Source: Enhydrobacter aerosaccus (GTDB lineage: Bacteria > Pseudomonadota > Alphaproteobacteria > Reyranellales > Reyranellaceae). From it: a stretch of 56,311 nucleotides of DNA. The notes below the pieces were generated by a model. That model saw only the letters and a list, made by a program, of their open reading frames with translations. It had not been told where the DNA came from and did not search any database. Position 1 is the stretch's first letter; the number at the start of each line of letters is the position of its first letter. Location: the NCBI GenBank assembly GCA_903839865.1, contig CAIMEE010000049.1, positions 1 through 56,311 of the forward strand, written 5' to 3'. Shown in pieces: positions 44,054 through 51,941 of the stretch. A program made the translations under genes and the position numbers.

Positions 44054-44081
44054 ACGCCCGCGATGGCGGGCGTTTTCTTTT
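44054..44081 (+). terminator. Rho-independent terminator of the rpsF-rpsR-rplI operon
   Basis: ACGCCCGC (44054-44061), loop GATG, then GCGGGCGT (44066-44073), run into TTTTCTTTT (44073-44081). The stem is a perfect 8 bp. A smaller hairpin CCGGGCA-T-TGCCCGG lies just after the stop codon at 44013-44027. Confidence 0.88.
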
Positions 44082-44113
44082 GGGCACTAGATAAAACCTA
44101 GTCTGGCAATGGC

Positions 44114-44141
44114 TTGAATCATTGAAACAGATAAATATTTA
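44114..44141 (+). promoter_or_regulatory. Candidate promoter of the cfa-like gene
   Basis: TTGAAT (44114-44119) and TATTTA (44136-44141), with a 16-base spacer, sit in a clearly AT-rich island (44086-44150) about 60 bases before the ATG. An inverted repeat ACTAG-N7-CTAGT lies just upstream at 44086-44102. Confidence 0.4.
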
Positions 44142-44202
44142 AGGCGAAAATAAGGGCTGCTCCGCAGGGTTGGCGTTTCCCAATTTCCAATGGGGGTCGA
44201 CG

Positions 44203-45441
44203 ATGTTGCTTGCGAAGGTCTTCGCCAGGTTCATTGGCGAAGGTCAATTGACGATCATCGATGCGGCTGGGCGCACGCATCGCGTCCAAGGCGCCAGACC
44301 GGGCCCCGCGGTCACTGTACGAATTCGTACATGGTGGACTGGAATCCGGTTGGTCCTGCGCCCCCGGCTCGCGGTTGGCGAAACCTACATGACCGGTACC
44401 CTTACGGTCGAAGAAGGCGACATCTACGGGTTGCTGGACCTCATCGGCCGCAACATCGCCGCGATAGACAGCAGCGCCCTGGTTCGCCTGTCCTATGCCT
44501 TCCAACGCTTCCTTCGGTTCCTCGAGCAGCACAATCCAGTCGGCAAGGCGCAGCGCAATGTCGCACACCACTACGACCTCAACGACCAGCTCTACGACTT
44601 CTTCCTCGATCGCGACCGCCAGTATTCCTGCGCCTATTTCAGAACGGGCCAGGAGACGCTGGAGCAGGCACAGGAGAACAAGAAGCGACACATCGCCGCC
44701 AAGCTCCTGCTGAAGCCGGGCCAAAAGGTTCTCGATATCGGATCCGGCTGGGGCGGCATGGGCCTGTTCCTCGGCCGCGAATTCGACGTCGACGTAACGG
44801 GCGTCACACTCTCCAAGGAGCAGCTCGCCGTCTCCAGCCGGCGCGCCCTCGAAAGCGGCATCGCCGACCGCGTGCGCTTCAAGCTGCTCGACTACCGCCA
44901 GGAGCCGAACAAATACGATCGCATCGTGTCCGTGGGAATGTTCGAGCATGTCGGCGCCGCGCACTATCGAGAGTACTTCGCGAAGGTGAAGGAGCTTCTC
45001 GCCGGCGACGGCGTCATGCTGTTGCATGCTATCGGCCGCATGGAGCCGCCGGGCGGCACCAATACCTGGCTGCGAAAATACATCTTCCCCGGCGGCTACT
45101 CGCCCGCCCTGTCGGAAGTCATGGCGGCAATCGAGACGGCCGGGCTCTGGGTCACCGATGTCGAGGTGTTGCGTCTGCATTATGCCGATACGCTGCGGCT
45201 CTGGCGCGAGCGCTTCCTCGCCAATCGCGAGAAGATCAAGGCGCTGGCTGGTTACGACGACCGCTTCTGCAGGATGTGGGAGTTTTATCTCGCCGGGTGC
45301 GAGATCTCCTTCCGGTATATGAACCAGATGGTTTTCCAGATCCAAATTGCGCGTCGGCAGGATGCGGCGCCATTGACGCGCGATTACATGGTGGAAGCGG
45401 AACAGGGCGCCACCCGCGCAAGGTCCATGGCGGCGGAGTAG
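44203..45441 (+). CDS. Cyclopropane-fatty-acyl-phospholipid synthase family methyltransferase
   Basis: This 412-residue SAM-dependent enzyme of the CFA synthase/mycolic methyltransferase family adds a methylene group to unsaturated phospholipid acyl chains. The N-terminal SCP2-like part (GQLTIIDAAGRTHRVQ, YMTGTLTVEEGDIYGLLDLI) precedes NVAHHYDLNDQLYDFFLDRDRQYSCAYF. The SAM site is VLDIGSGWGGMGLFL, and MFEHVG and MLLHAIGRMEPPGGTNTWLRKYIFPGGYSPALSE follow. ATG 44203 has GGGGG seven bases upstream. The gene stands alone, between the ribosomal terminator and dnaB, with an AT-rich promoter region. The precise lipid product is inferred. Confidence 0.9.
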   Translation: MLLAKVFARFIGEGQLTIIDAAGRTHRVQGARPGPAVTVRIRTWWTGIRLVLRPRLAVGETYMTGTLTVEEGDIYGLLDLIGRNIAAIDSSALVRLSYAFQRFLRFLEQHNPVGKAQRNVAHHYDLNDQLYDFFLDRDRQYSCAYFRTGQETLEQAQENKKRHIAAKLLLKPGQKVLDIGSGWGGMGLFLGREFDVDVTGVTLSKEQLAVSSRRALESGIADRVRFKLLDYRQEPNKYDRIVSVGMFEHVGAAHYREYFAKVKELLAGDGVMLLHAIGRMEPPGGTNTWLRKYIFPGGYSPALSEVMAAIETAGLWVTDVEVLRLHYADTLRLWRERFLANREKIKALAGYDDRFCRMWEFYLAGCEISFRYMNQMVFQIQIARRQDAAPLTRDYMVEAEQGATRARSMAAE

Positions 45442-45534
45442 CCCACCTGATTCGCCCTATACCGAGGGGCAGCCAATGGGGTACTCTATTCGTTCTCTAA
45501 GAGCTTGCCCCCTCACTCAGTTAAAAGGCTCTCT

Positions 45535-47064
45535 ATGGAGCCCCAAAAAGACGAACATATCGAGAGCCCAAGAGTCGTAGAGCTCGTTCCCGCGCGAGAG
45601 CCACCGCACAACTTCGAGGCGGAACAGGCATTGCTGGGTTCGATTCTGGTGAACAACGCGGCCTACCATCGGGTGGCCGAGTTCCTCAAGGGCGAACACT
45701 TCGCCGACCCGCTTCACGGCAAGCTGTTCGATTCCCTGGCTCGCCTGATCGAACGTGGCCAGCTGGTGAGCGCCGTCACACTCAAGACCTATATCGAGAG
45801 CGACGAGGATATGAAGGCCGCCGGCGGCGCCGCGTACCTCGCGGGTCTCGCCGCCGCCTCGGTGCACGTGATCGATGCCGGCGATTTCGGCCGCCTCGTC
45901 CACGATCTCTTCCTTTTGCGCGAACTCATCACGCTGGGTCAGGACGTCGTCAACGGCGCGTTCAAGCCGACGTTGGACGAGACGGCGATCGAGCAGATCG
46001 AGGTCGCCGAAAAGAAGCTCTACGACCTTGCGAGCGTCGGCCATACCGATGGCGGCTTCCGCCCGTTCCGTGCAGCGCTGACCGAGGCGATGGTCGCCGC
46101 CGAAGCCGCCTACAATCGCGCGGGCCAGCTCACGGGCGTTGCCACCGGCCTCACCCAGCTCGACCAGCTGCTGGGCGGCCTGCACAAATCCGATCTGCTG
46201 ATCCTGGCTGGCCGTCCTTCGATGGGAAAGACCGCCCTCGCCACCAACATCGCCTTCAACGCGGTGAAGGCCTATCGCGAGGAGCATGGCGAAGACGGCA
46301 AGCCCAAGGTCATCGACGGCGCGGTCGTAGGCTTCTTCTCCCTCGAAATGTCGGCGGAGCAGCTCGCCAACCGCATCCTGTCGGAACAGGCTGGCATCTC
46401 CTCGGAGAAGATCCGCAAGGGTGAAATGTCGAGCGGCGATTTCGACCGTGTTATCTCGGTCAGCCAGGAGCTCGAGCACCTGAACCTCTACATCGACGAC
46501 ACGCCCGCGCTGTCGATCGCGGCGCTGCGCACCCGCGCCCGGCGCCTCAAGCGCACGCGTGGCCTCGGCCTCCTGATCGTCGACTACCTCCAGCTCCTCA
46601 ATCCGTCGGGCAAGTCGCGTCAGGAGAATCGTGTCCAGGAGGTCTCCGAGATCACCCGCGGTCTCAAGACGCTGGCCAAGGAACTCGACGTCCCCGTCAT
46701 CGCCCTCTCCCAGCTCAGCCGTGCCGTCGAGCAACGCGAGGACAAGCGTCCGCAGCTCGCCGATCTCCGTGAATCGGGCTCGATCGAGCAGGACGCCGAC
46801 GTCGTGATGTTCGTCTATCGCGAGGAGTACTACCTCACCCGCACAGAGCCGACCCGCCGCGCCGAGGAAAGCGACCAGAAGTTCAACGAGCGGCACGAAG
46901 CCTGGAAGGAACGCTGCGAGCAGACCTACGGCAAGGCCGAGGTGATCGTGGCCAAGCAGCGCCATGGTCCGACCGGCATCGTGCGCCTGTCGTTCGAGGG
47001 CGCCATCACCAAGTTCGACAATCTGCCCGCCGACGCAGATGGGGTCGGACCCATCTTCGAATAG
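45535..47064 (+). CDS. dnaB: Replicative DNA helicase DnaB
   Basis: This 509-residue hexameric helicase unwinds the replication fork. The N-terminal domain (PHNFEAEQALLGSILVNNAAYHRVAEFL) binds primase, and the RecA-like C-terminal domain has Walker A GRPSMGKTAL, Walker B GLLIVDYLQLL, and ALSQLSRAVEQREDKRPQLADLRESGSIEQDADVVMFVYR. Its C-terminal tail IVAKQRHGPTGIVRLSFEG is typical. ATG 45535 follows AAAAGG by six bases. Nothing suggests a phage origin. alr follows after eight bases. Confidence 0.96.
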   Translation: MEPQKDEHIESPRVVELVPAREPPHNFEAEQALLGSILVNNAAYHRVAEFLKGEHFADPLHGKLFDSLARLIERGQLVSAVTLKTYIESDEDMKAAGGAAYLAGLAAASVHVIDAGDFGRLVHDLFLLRELITLGQDVVNGAFKPTLDETAIEQIEVAEKKLYDLASVGHTDGGFRPFRAALTEAMVAAEAAYNRAGQLTGVATGLTQLDQLLGGLHKSDLLILAGRPSMGKTALATNIAFNAVKAYREEHGEDGKPKVIDGAVVGFFSLEMSAEQLANRILSEQAGISSEKIRKGEMSSGDFDRVISVSQELEHLNLYIDDTPALSIAALRTRARRLKRTRGLGLLIVDYLQLLNPSGKSRQENRVQEVSEITRGLKTLAKELDVPVIALSQLSRAVEQREDKRPQLADLRESGSIEQDADVVMFVYREEYYLTRTEPTRRAEESDQKFNERHEAWKERCEQTYGKAEVIVAKQRHGPTGIVRLSFEGAITKFDNLPADADGVGPIFE

Positions 47065-47072
47065 CCGGTAAG

Positions 47073-48245
47073 ATGTCACTCCCCGGCGACAACGACGCCG
47101 TGCGCCGGGCCGGCGCCGTCCTCACGGTTGATCTTGGCGCCATCGCTGCCAACTGGCGCGGGCTGCGGGATGCAGGCCGTGCCGCCGGGCGTCCGGTGGA
47201 CTGCGCCGCCGTGCTCAAGGCTGATGCCTACGGCACCGGCGCCACCCTCGTCGGGCCCCGCCTTGCCGCAGAGGGCTGCCGTCACTTCTTCGTGGCGCAT
47301 ATCGACGAAGCCATTGCGCTCCGCGCCGTGTTGCCCGAACTGCCGATCTATGTCCTGAACGGCCTGCTGCCAGGTACCGAAGGCGACTTCGTCGAGCACC
47401 GGCTGGTCCCTGTGCTCAACCATCTCGGCCAGCTCAACGCCTGGCGCGGGGCGGCTCAACGCTACAGCCGGCCTCTCGACGCGGTGATCCATGTCGATAC
47501 CGGACTCAATCGCCTGGGCTTCAATCCCGACGAGGCGCAGGTCCTGGTCAACGAACGCGGTCGCCTGCGCGGACTGCGCCTCGCGTTGATCATCAGCCAC
47601 CTGATCGCCTCTGAGGAGCAGAACAACCCGGTCAACGGCGAGCAGCTGTCACGCTTTCGCACCTTCGTGAAGGCGATGCCTGGCGCGCCGGCGTCGCTGG
47701 CAAATTCATCGGGCGTGTTCCTCGGCCCCGACTATCACTTCGATCTGCTGCGGCCGGGCGCGGCGCTCTACGGCATCAATCCCCTGCCCGACCAATCGAA
47801 CCCGATGCTGCCGGTCGTCACCCTGAATGCGCGTATCCTGCAGGTTCGCAAGATCGATGCCTTCCAGACCGTGGGCTACGGCGGCGCCTGGCGGGCCGCC
47901 CGGCCGGGCCGCGTGGCCACGATTGCGCTGGGATATGCCGACGGTTACTTTCGAACGCTCATCAACCGCACGCATGTGCAACTCGCCGGGCACCGGGTGC
48001 CCGTGATCGGCCGCATTTCAATGGATCTCACGACGATCGACGTGACTGACGTCCCCGAAGCACAGTGCCAGCCGGGAGACGGTGTCGAGGTACTGGGCGC
48101 GCACATGACGCCCGACGATCTTGCCGAGCATGCCCGCACAAACGCGTACGAAGTCATGACTTCGCTCGGACGGCGCTACGCCCGGGTCTATGTCGATCGC
48201 CCGGAGCTTCAACCGGAACCGGAACCTGCGGAGCAGCCCGCGTGA
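47073..48245 (+). CDS. alr: Alanine racemase
   Basis: This 390-residue PLP enzyme makes D-alanine for peptidoglycan. The cofactor Lys 49 is in AAVLKADAYGTGA. The catalytic Tyr region is VGYGGAWRAARPGRVATIALGYADGYFR, and VIGRISMDLTTIDVTDV is the C-terminal domain signature. It starts eight bases after dnaB, a common order. Its stop overlaps the GTG of mlaE by four bases (GTGA), so cell-wall and lipid-transport genes share a message. Confidence 0.95.
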   Translation: MSLPGDNDAVRRAGAVLTVDLGAIAANWRGLRDAGRAAGRPVDCAAVLKADAYGTGATLVGPRLAAEGCRHFFVAHIDEAIALRAVLPELPIYVLNGLLPGTEGDFVEHRLVPVLNHLGQLNAWRGAAQRYSRPLDAVIHVDTGLNRLGFNPDEAQVLVNERGRLRGLRLALIISHLIASEEQNNPVNGEQLSRFRTFVKAMPGAPASLANSSGVFLGPDYHFDLLRPGAALYGINPLPDQSNPMLPVVTLNARILQVRKIDAFQTVGYGGAWRAARPGRVATIALGYADGYFRTLINRTHVQLAGHRVPVIGRISMDLTTIDVTDVPEAQCQPGDGVEVLGAHMTPDDLAEHARTNAYEVMTSLGRRYARVYVDRPELQPEPEPAEQPA

Positions 48246-49021
48246 CCATTCCCGTCGTCACGATTCTCGGCCGCATGACGCTCGCCTTCCTGGCAGCAGC
48301 TGGTGCCATCACGATGTTTGCCGGCCACAGCCTGCGCCAGATCGCGCGGCCGCCGTACTACCGCCAGCAGATCCTCCGCCAGATGCTGGAGATCGGCTAC
48401 TACTCTCTGCCCGTCGTCGGACTTACGGCCATTTTCACCGGCATGGTGCTGGCACTGCAAAGCTACACCGGCTTTGCGCGCTTCTCGGCCGAGGCCGCCA
48501 TCCCGAACGTCGTCGTCGTGTCGCTGACCCGCGAACTGGGGCCGGTTCTGGCAGGCCTCATGGTCGCCGGCCGTGTCGGCGCCGCGATGGCTGCCGAAAT
48601 CGGAACCATGCGCGTCACCGAACAAATCGACGCGCTCACCACGCTCTCGACCGATCCATTCAAGTATCTCGTGGGGCCGCGCATCCTCGCGGGAATCCTC
48701 ACTTTGCCGATCCTGGTCCTGATCGCCGATATCATCGGCGTGCTGGGCGGCTATGTTGTCGGCGTCTACAAGCTCGACTTCAACGACGCGGCTTACCTGC
48801 GCAACACGCTCGACTTCCTGCAGTTCCAGGACGTTTTCTCCGGCCTGGTGAAAGCCGCGGTGTTCGGCTTCCTGATTACACTGATGGGCTGCTACCACGG
48901 CTACAATTCCAAAGGCGGCGCACAGGGTGTCGGCATGGCGACGACCAACGCCGTCGTCTCGGCCTCGATCCTGATCCTGACGTTCAACTACTTCATCACC
49001 GAAGCTTTCTTCGCGCGCTGA
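48242..49021 (+). CDS. mlaE: MlaE-family ABC transporter permease
   Basis: This 259-residue inner-membrane permease of the phospholipid transporter has about five to six hydrophobic segments. Signatures are GLTAIFTGMVLALQSYTGFARFSAEAAIPNVVVVSLTRELGPVLAGLMVAGRVGAAMAAEIGTMRVTEQIDAL and KAAVFGFLITLMGCYHGYNSKGGAQGVG. A GTG start, overlapping the alr stop, begins MTIPVVTILGRMTLAFL. It works with MlaF just downstream (stop/start TGATG) and MlaD encoded at 21395-21847. Confidence 0.94.
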   Translation: MTIPVVTILGRMTLAFLAAAGAITMFAGHSLRQIARPPYYRQQILRQMLEIGYYSLPVVGLTAIFTGMVLALQSYTGFARFSAEAAIPNVVVVSLTRELGPVLAGLMVAGRVGAAMAAEIGTMRVTEQIDALTTLSTDPFKYLVGPRILAGILTLPILVLIADIIGVLGGYVVGVYKLDFNDAAYLRNTLDFLQFQDVFSGLVKAAVFGFLITLMGCYHGYNSKGGAQGVGMATTNAVVSASILILTFNYFITEAFFAR

Positions 49022-49794
49022 TGAAGATCCCGAAGATATCTCTGCGCGGCGTCACCAAGTCCTTCGGCACGAAGAAAGTGCTGCAGGGGATCGACCTCGA
49101 TGTGGCGGCCGGCGAATCGGTAGTGGTGATCGGCGGCTCGGGCACCGGCAAGTCGGTGCTGCTGAAGTGTATTCTCGGCCTGATGCGGCCTGAATCGGGA
49201 TCGATCAAGATCGACGGCGAGGAAAGCGTCGGTCTGAGCGACGGCGGCCGCGCCGACATCATGCGCAAGTTCGGCATGCTGTTTCAGGGCGGAGCGCTGT
49301 TCGACTCGCTGCGTGTCTGGGAGAACGTGGCCTTCGGGCCGATCCAGAGCGACGGCATGGCGCCCGCCAAGGCCAAGGACATTGCCATCGCGACGCTCGG
49401 CAACGTCGGTCTCGGGCCCGAAATCGGCGAGCTTTATCCGTCGGAACTTTCGGGCGGCATGCAGAAGCGCGTGGCGCTGGCCCGGGCGATCGCGCGCAAA
49501 CCCGAGATTATCTTCTTCGACGAGCCGACGACGGGTCTCGACCCGATCATGGCCGACGTCATCAACGACCTGATCGTGAAGTGTGTCAGCGATCTTGGCG
49601 CCACCGCCGTCTCGATCACGCACGACATGGCCAGCGCCCGCAAGATCGGCCATCGCATCGCCATGCTCTACGACGGCAAGCTCATCTGGCAGGGACCCGT
49701 CGGCGACATCGACCGGTCCGGCAACGCCCACGTCGAGCAGTTCATCCATGGCCGCGCCGAGGGACCGATCCAGATGCAGGTCCGGAAGCTCTAG
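49021..49794 (+). CDS. mlaF: MlaF-type ABC transporter ATP-binding protein
   Basis: This 257-residue ATPase powers MlaE. Walker A is GGSGTGKSVLLK (about 40-51), the Q-loop is MLFQGGALFDSLRVWENVAFG, the signature is LSGGMQKRVALARAIA, and Walker B is IIFFDEPTTGLDPIMADVI, with the switch His in SITHDMASARKIG. The ATG shares one base with the mlaE stop. Only this ATPase and permease lie here; the substrate-binding MCE protein gene is 26 kb away, unlike the compact mla operon of enterics. Confidence 0.94.
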   Translation: MKIPKISLRGVTKSFGTKKVLQGIDLDVAAGESVVVIGGSGTGKSVLLKCILGLMRPESGSIKIDGEESVGLSDGGRADIMRKFGMLFQGGALFDSLRVWENVAFGPIQSDGMAPAKAKDIAIATLGNVGLGPEIGELYPSELSGGMQKRVALARAIARKPEIIFFDEPTTGLDPIMADVINDLIVKCVSDLGATAVSITHDMASARKIGHRIAMLYDGKLIWQGPVGDIDRSGNAHVEQFIHGRAEGPIQMQVRKL

Positions 49795-49801
49795 GCGCGC
49801 C

Positions 49802-51241
49802 ATGGCCCGCCCCATCAAGCGCTTCGTCTGCCAGTCGTGCGGCTCGGTCACGAACAAATGGAGCGGCCGCTGCGAATCGTGCGGCGAGTGGAACACGATC
49901 TCCGAGGAATCCGCGCCCGCGCCCGGTCCCGCCGGCGGCGGCTTGGTGCGCGGCGGCAAGGGCCGCCTGCTCGAGTTCACCGGCCTCACCGGCTCGACGC
50001 CGCAGCCGCCGCGGTACAAGAGCGGCATCAACGAGTTCGACCGCGTCTGCGGCGGCGGCCTGGTGGTGGGCTCCGCCTTGCTGATCGGCGGCGATCCCGG
50101 CATCGGCAAGTCGACGCTGATGCTGCAGATGGCGGCGGCACTCGCCAAACAGAACACCGCCTGCGCCTACATCTCCGGCGAAGAGGCCGTCGATCAGGTC
50201 CGCCTGCGTGCGGAGCGGCTGGGGCTCGCCGACGCGGACGTCCATCTCGTCGCCGCGACCTCGGTGCGCGACATCGTGGCAACGCTGGAGCGGCCCGACG
50301 CGCCGAAGATCGCCGTGATCGATTCGATCCAGACCATGTGGCTCGACACCGTCGACTCTACACCCGGGACCGTCACCCAGGTGCGTGCGTCCGCGCAGGC
50401 CCTGGTCGAGCTCGCCAAGCGCCGCGGGATCGCCGTTCTGATGGTCGGCCACGTCACAAAGGACGGCGCCATCGCGGGCCCGCGCGTCCTCGAGCACATG
50501 GTCGACACGGTTCTCTACTTCGAGGGCGAGCGCGGCCACCAGTTTCGCATCCTGCGCACCGTCAAGAACCGCTTCGGCCCGACCGACGAGATCGGCGTGT
50601 TCGAGATGTCCGACCGCGGCCTCAGCGATGTCGCCAACCCGTCGGCACTCTTTCTCGCGGAACGGCGGGGCCATGTCGCTGGCGCTTGCGTCTTTGCCGG
50701 CGTCGAAGGCACGCGGCCGCTCCTTGTGGAGATCCAGGCGCTGGTCAGCCCTTCCTCGCTCGGCAATCCGCGCCGCGCGGTTGTCGGCTGGGACTCGAAC
50801 CGGTTGGCCATGGTGCTGGCCGTTCTCGAGGCGCGCTGCGGCGTCAACATCGGCGCCAACGACGTCTACCTGAACGTGGCCGGCGGCCTGCGCATCAACG
50901 AGCCGGCGGCCGACCTCGCGGTGGCGGCGGCCGTCGTCTCGTCCCTGGCCAACGAGCAGGTCCCGCCCGACATGGCCGTCTTCGGCGAGATCGGCCTGGG
51001 CGGCGAGGTTCGCCCGGTGAGCCAGCGCGAGGCGCGACTGCGTGAAGCAGCCAAGCTCGGCTTCCGCAGTGCGCTGGTGCCCAAGGGACGTGCAGGTTCG
51101 GGCCCAACCCCTCGACCGCCGGAGGGCATCACCATTGACGAAATTGAGCATCTGTCCGACCTTGTCGCGCGTTTTCAGCCGGCTGATGGCGCGGTCAAGC
51201 GCCCACGGCGTGAGGGCAATCCCGATCGTCGGCGCGACTAA
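49802..51241 (+). CDS. radA: DNA repair protein RadA
   Basis: This 479-residue RecA-like protein helps branch migration in recombinational repair. The N-terminal zinc finger is CQSCGSVTNKWSGRCESCGEW, Walker A is GGDPGIGKSTL, the KNRFG motif appears in RTVKNRFGPTDEIGVFEM, and the C-terminal Lon-protease-like domain begins near LLVEIQALVSPSSLGNPRRAVVGWDSNRL. It starts eight bases after mlaF. The last 20 residues are basic (KRPRREGNPDRRRD). cvpA follows 23 bases later. Confidence 0.95.
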   Translation: MARPIKRFVCQSCGSVTNKWSGRCESCGEWNTISEESAPAPGPAGGGLVRGGKGRLLEFTGLTGSTPQPPRYKSGINEFDRVCGGGLVVGSALLIGGDPGIGKSTLMLQMAAALAKQNTACAYISGEEAVDQVRLRAERLGLADADVHLVAATSVRDIVATLERPDAPKIAVIDSIQTMWLDTVDSTPGTVTQVRASAQALVELAKRRGIAVLMVGHVTKDGAIAGPRVLEHMVDTVLYFEGERGHQFRILRTVKNRFGPTDEIGVFEMSDRGLSDVANPSALFLAERRGHVAGACVFAGVEGTRPLLVEIQALVSPSSLGNPRRAVVGWDSNRLAMVLAVLEARCGVNIGANDVYLNVAGGLRINEPAADLAVAAAVVSSLANEQVPPDMAVFGEIGLGGEVRPVSQREARLREAAKLGFRSALVPKGRAGSGPTPRPPEGITIDEIEHLSDLVARFQPADGAVKRPRREGNPDRRRD

Positions 51242-51264
51242 TCAGGCAGAGGCTTAGGGGATCG

Positions 51265-51879
51265 ATGGAGAAGCTTGGAATCACTGTTTTCGACGTGGCC
51301 GTCATCGCCGTAGCGGTGTTTGGTGCGGCCATCGGCATGTCGAGTGGCTTTGCCCACGCCGTCCTGTTCATCGGCTCGTGGATCGGAGCAGGCTATGTTG
51401 CCCTGAACTACTCCAAGCTCATCCAGCCCGAGGTCGAAAAGCTCCTGAACGGCAACACCGAGCTGGCGACGTTCGGCTCCATGCTGGTCGTCTTCGTGGC
51501 GGCGCTGATCGTGCTCGTGATGCTGACGAACACCCTCTCGCGCTCGGTCAAGGCCAGCCCGCTCCGCCGGCCCGACGCCATTCTGGGGGCAGGCTTCGGC
51601 GTGGTCTGCTCCTGGGTCGCCCTGGGCACCGTTTTCCTGTTCTACAGCTATCTCGGCCCCAAGCAGCTGCCGCCGCCGGTCGAGGGGGGCGCCACCTTCC
51701 CCGCGATCAAGGAAATGGCCAATTTCGTGGAGCCCTACCTGCCCACGGGCTTCCGGACCCGTCTGCAGAGGTCGGGCGGCGTCGATGCGTTGCCGTCCCT
51801 CCCCGCTCCGACAATGCCCTCGGGCACGCCGGATCTGTCGCTACCTGCGAATCCGGCGTCTCCCGGCACAAAGCAGTAG
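51265..51879 (+). CDS. cvpA: CvpA family membrane protein
   Basis: This 204-residue protein has four hydrophobic segments (about residues 8-28, 30-47, 70-88 and 108-128). The CvpA pattern is LGITVFDVAVIAVAVFGAAIGMSSGFAHAVLFIGSWIGAGYVAL and FLFYSYLGPKQLPP. The C-terminal part is Pro/Ser-rich and probably cytoplasmic or periplasmic and flexible. CvpA was named for colicin V production and commonly sits directly upstream of purF, as here. Its molecular role is not settled. Confidence 0.9.
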   Translation: MEKLGITVFDVAVIAVAVFGAAIGMSSGFAHAVLFIGSWIGAGYVALNYSKLIQPEVEKLLNGNTELATFGSMLVVFVAALIVLVMLTNTLSRSVKASPLRRPDAILGAGFGVVCSWVALGTVFLFYSYLGPKQLPPPVEGGATFPAIKEMANFVEPYLPTGFRTRLQRSGGVDALPSLPAPTMPSGTPDLSLPANPASPGTKQ

Positions 51880-51912
51880 AAAACGCCGCACTGAGATATC
51901 CTTGATGACTAG

Positions 51913-51941
51913 ACGGCGGGTCCCACATATAACCCCGCCGT
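51913..51941 (+). promoter_or_regulatory. Hairpin and -10-like box at the purF start
   Basis: ACGGCGGG (51913-51920) is complementary to CCCGCCGT (51934-51941), and the stem includes the first two bases of the GTG at 51940. The loop contains TATAAC (51928-51933), which would put a transcript start at about 51940. No ribosome site is visible. Either the message is leaderless from this internal promoter, or the stem masks the start on the cvpA-purF transcript. Confidence 0.35.

Noticed and set aside
45517..47079. 520-codon minus-strand frame antisense to dnaB
   Set aside because: A shadow frame rich in Leu/Gly/Asp with no motif; dnaB is certain.
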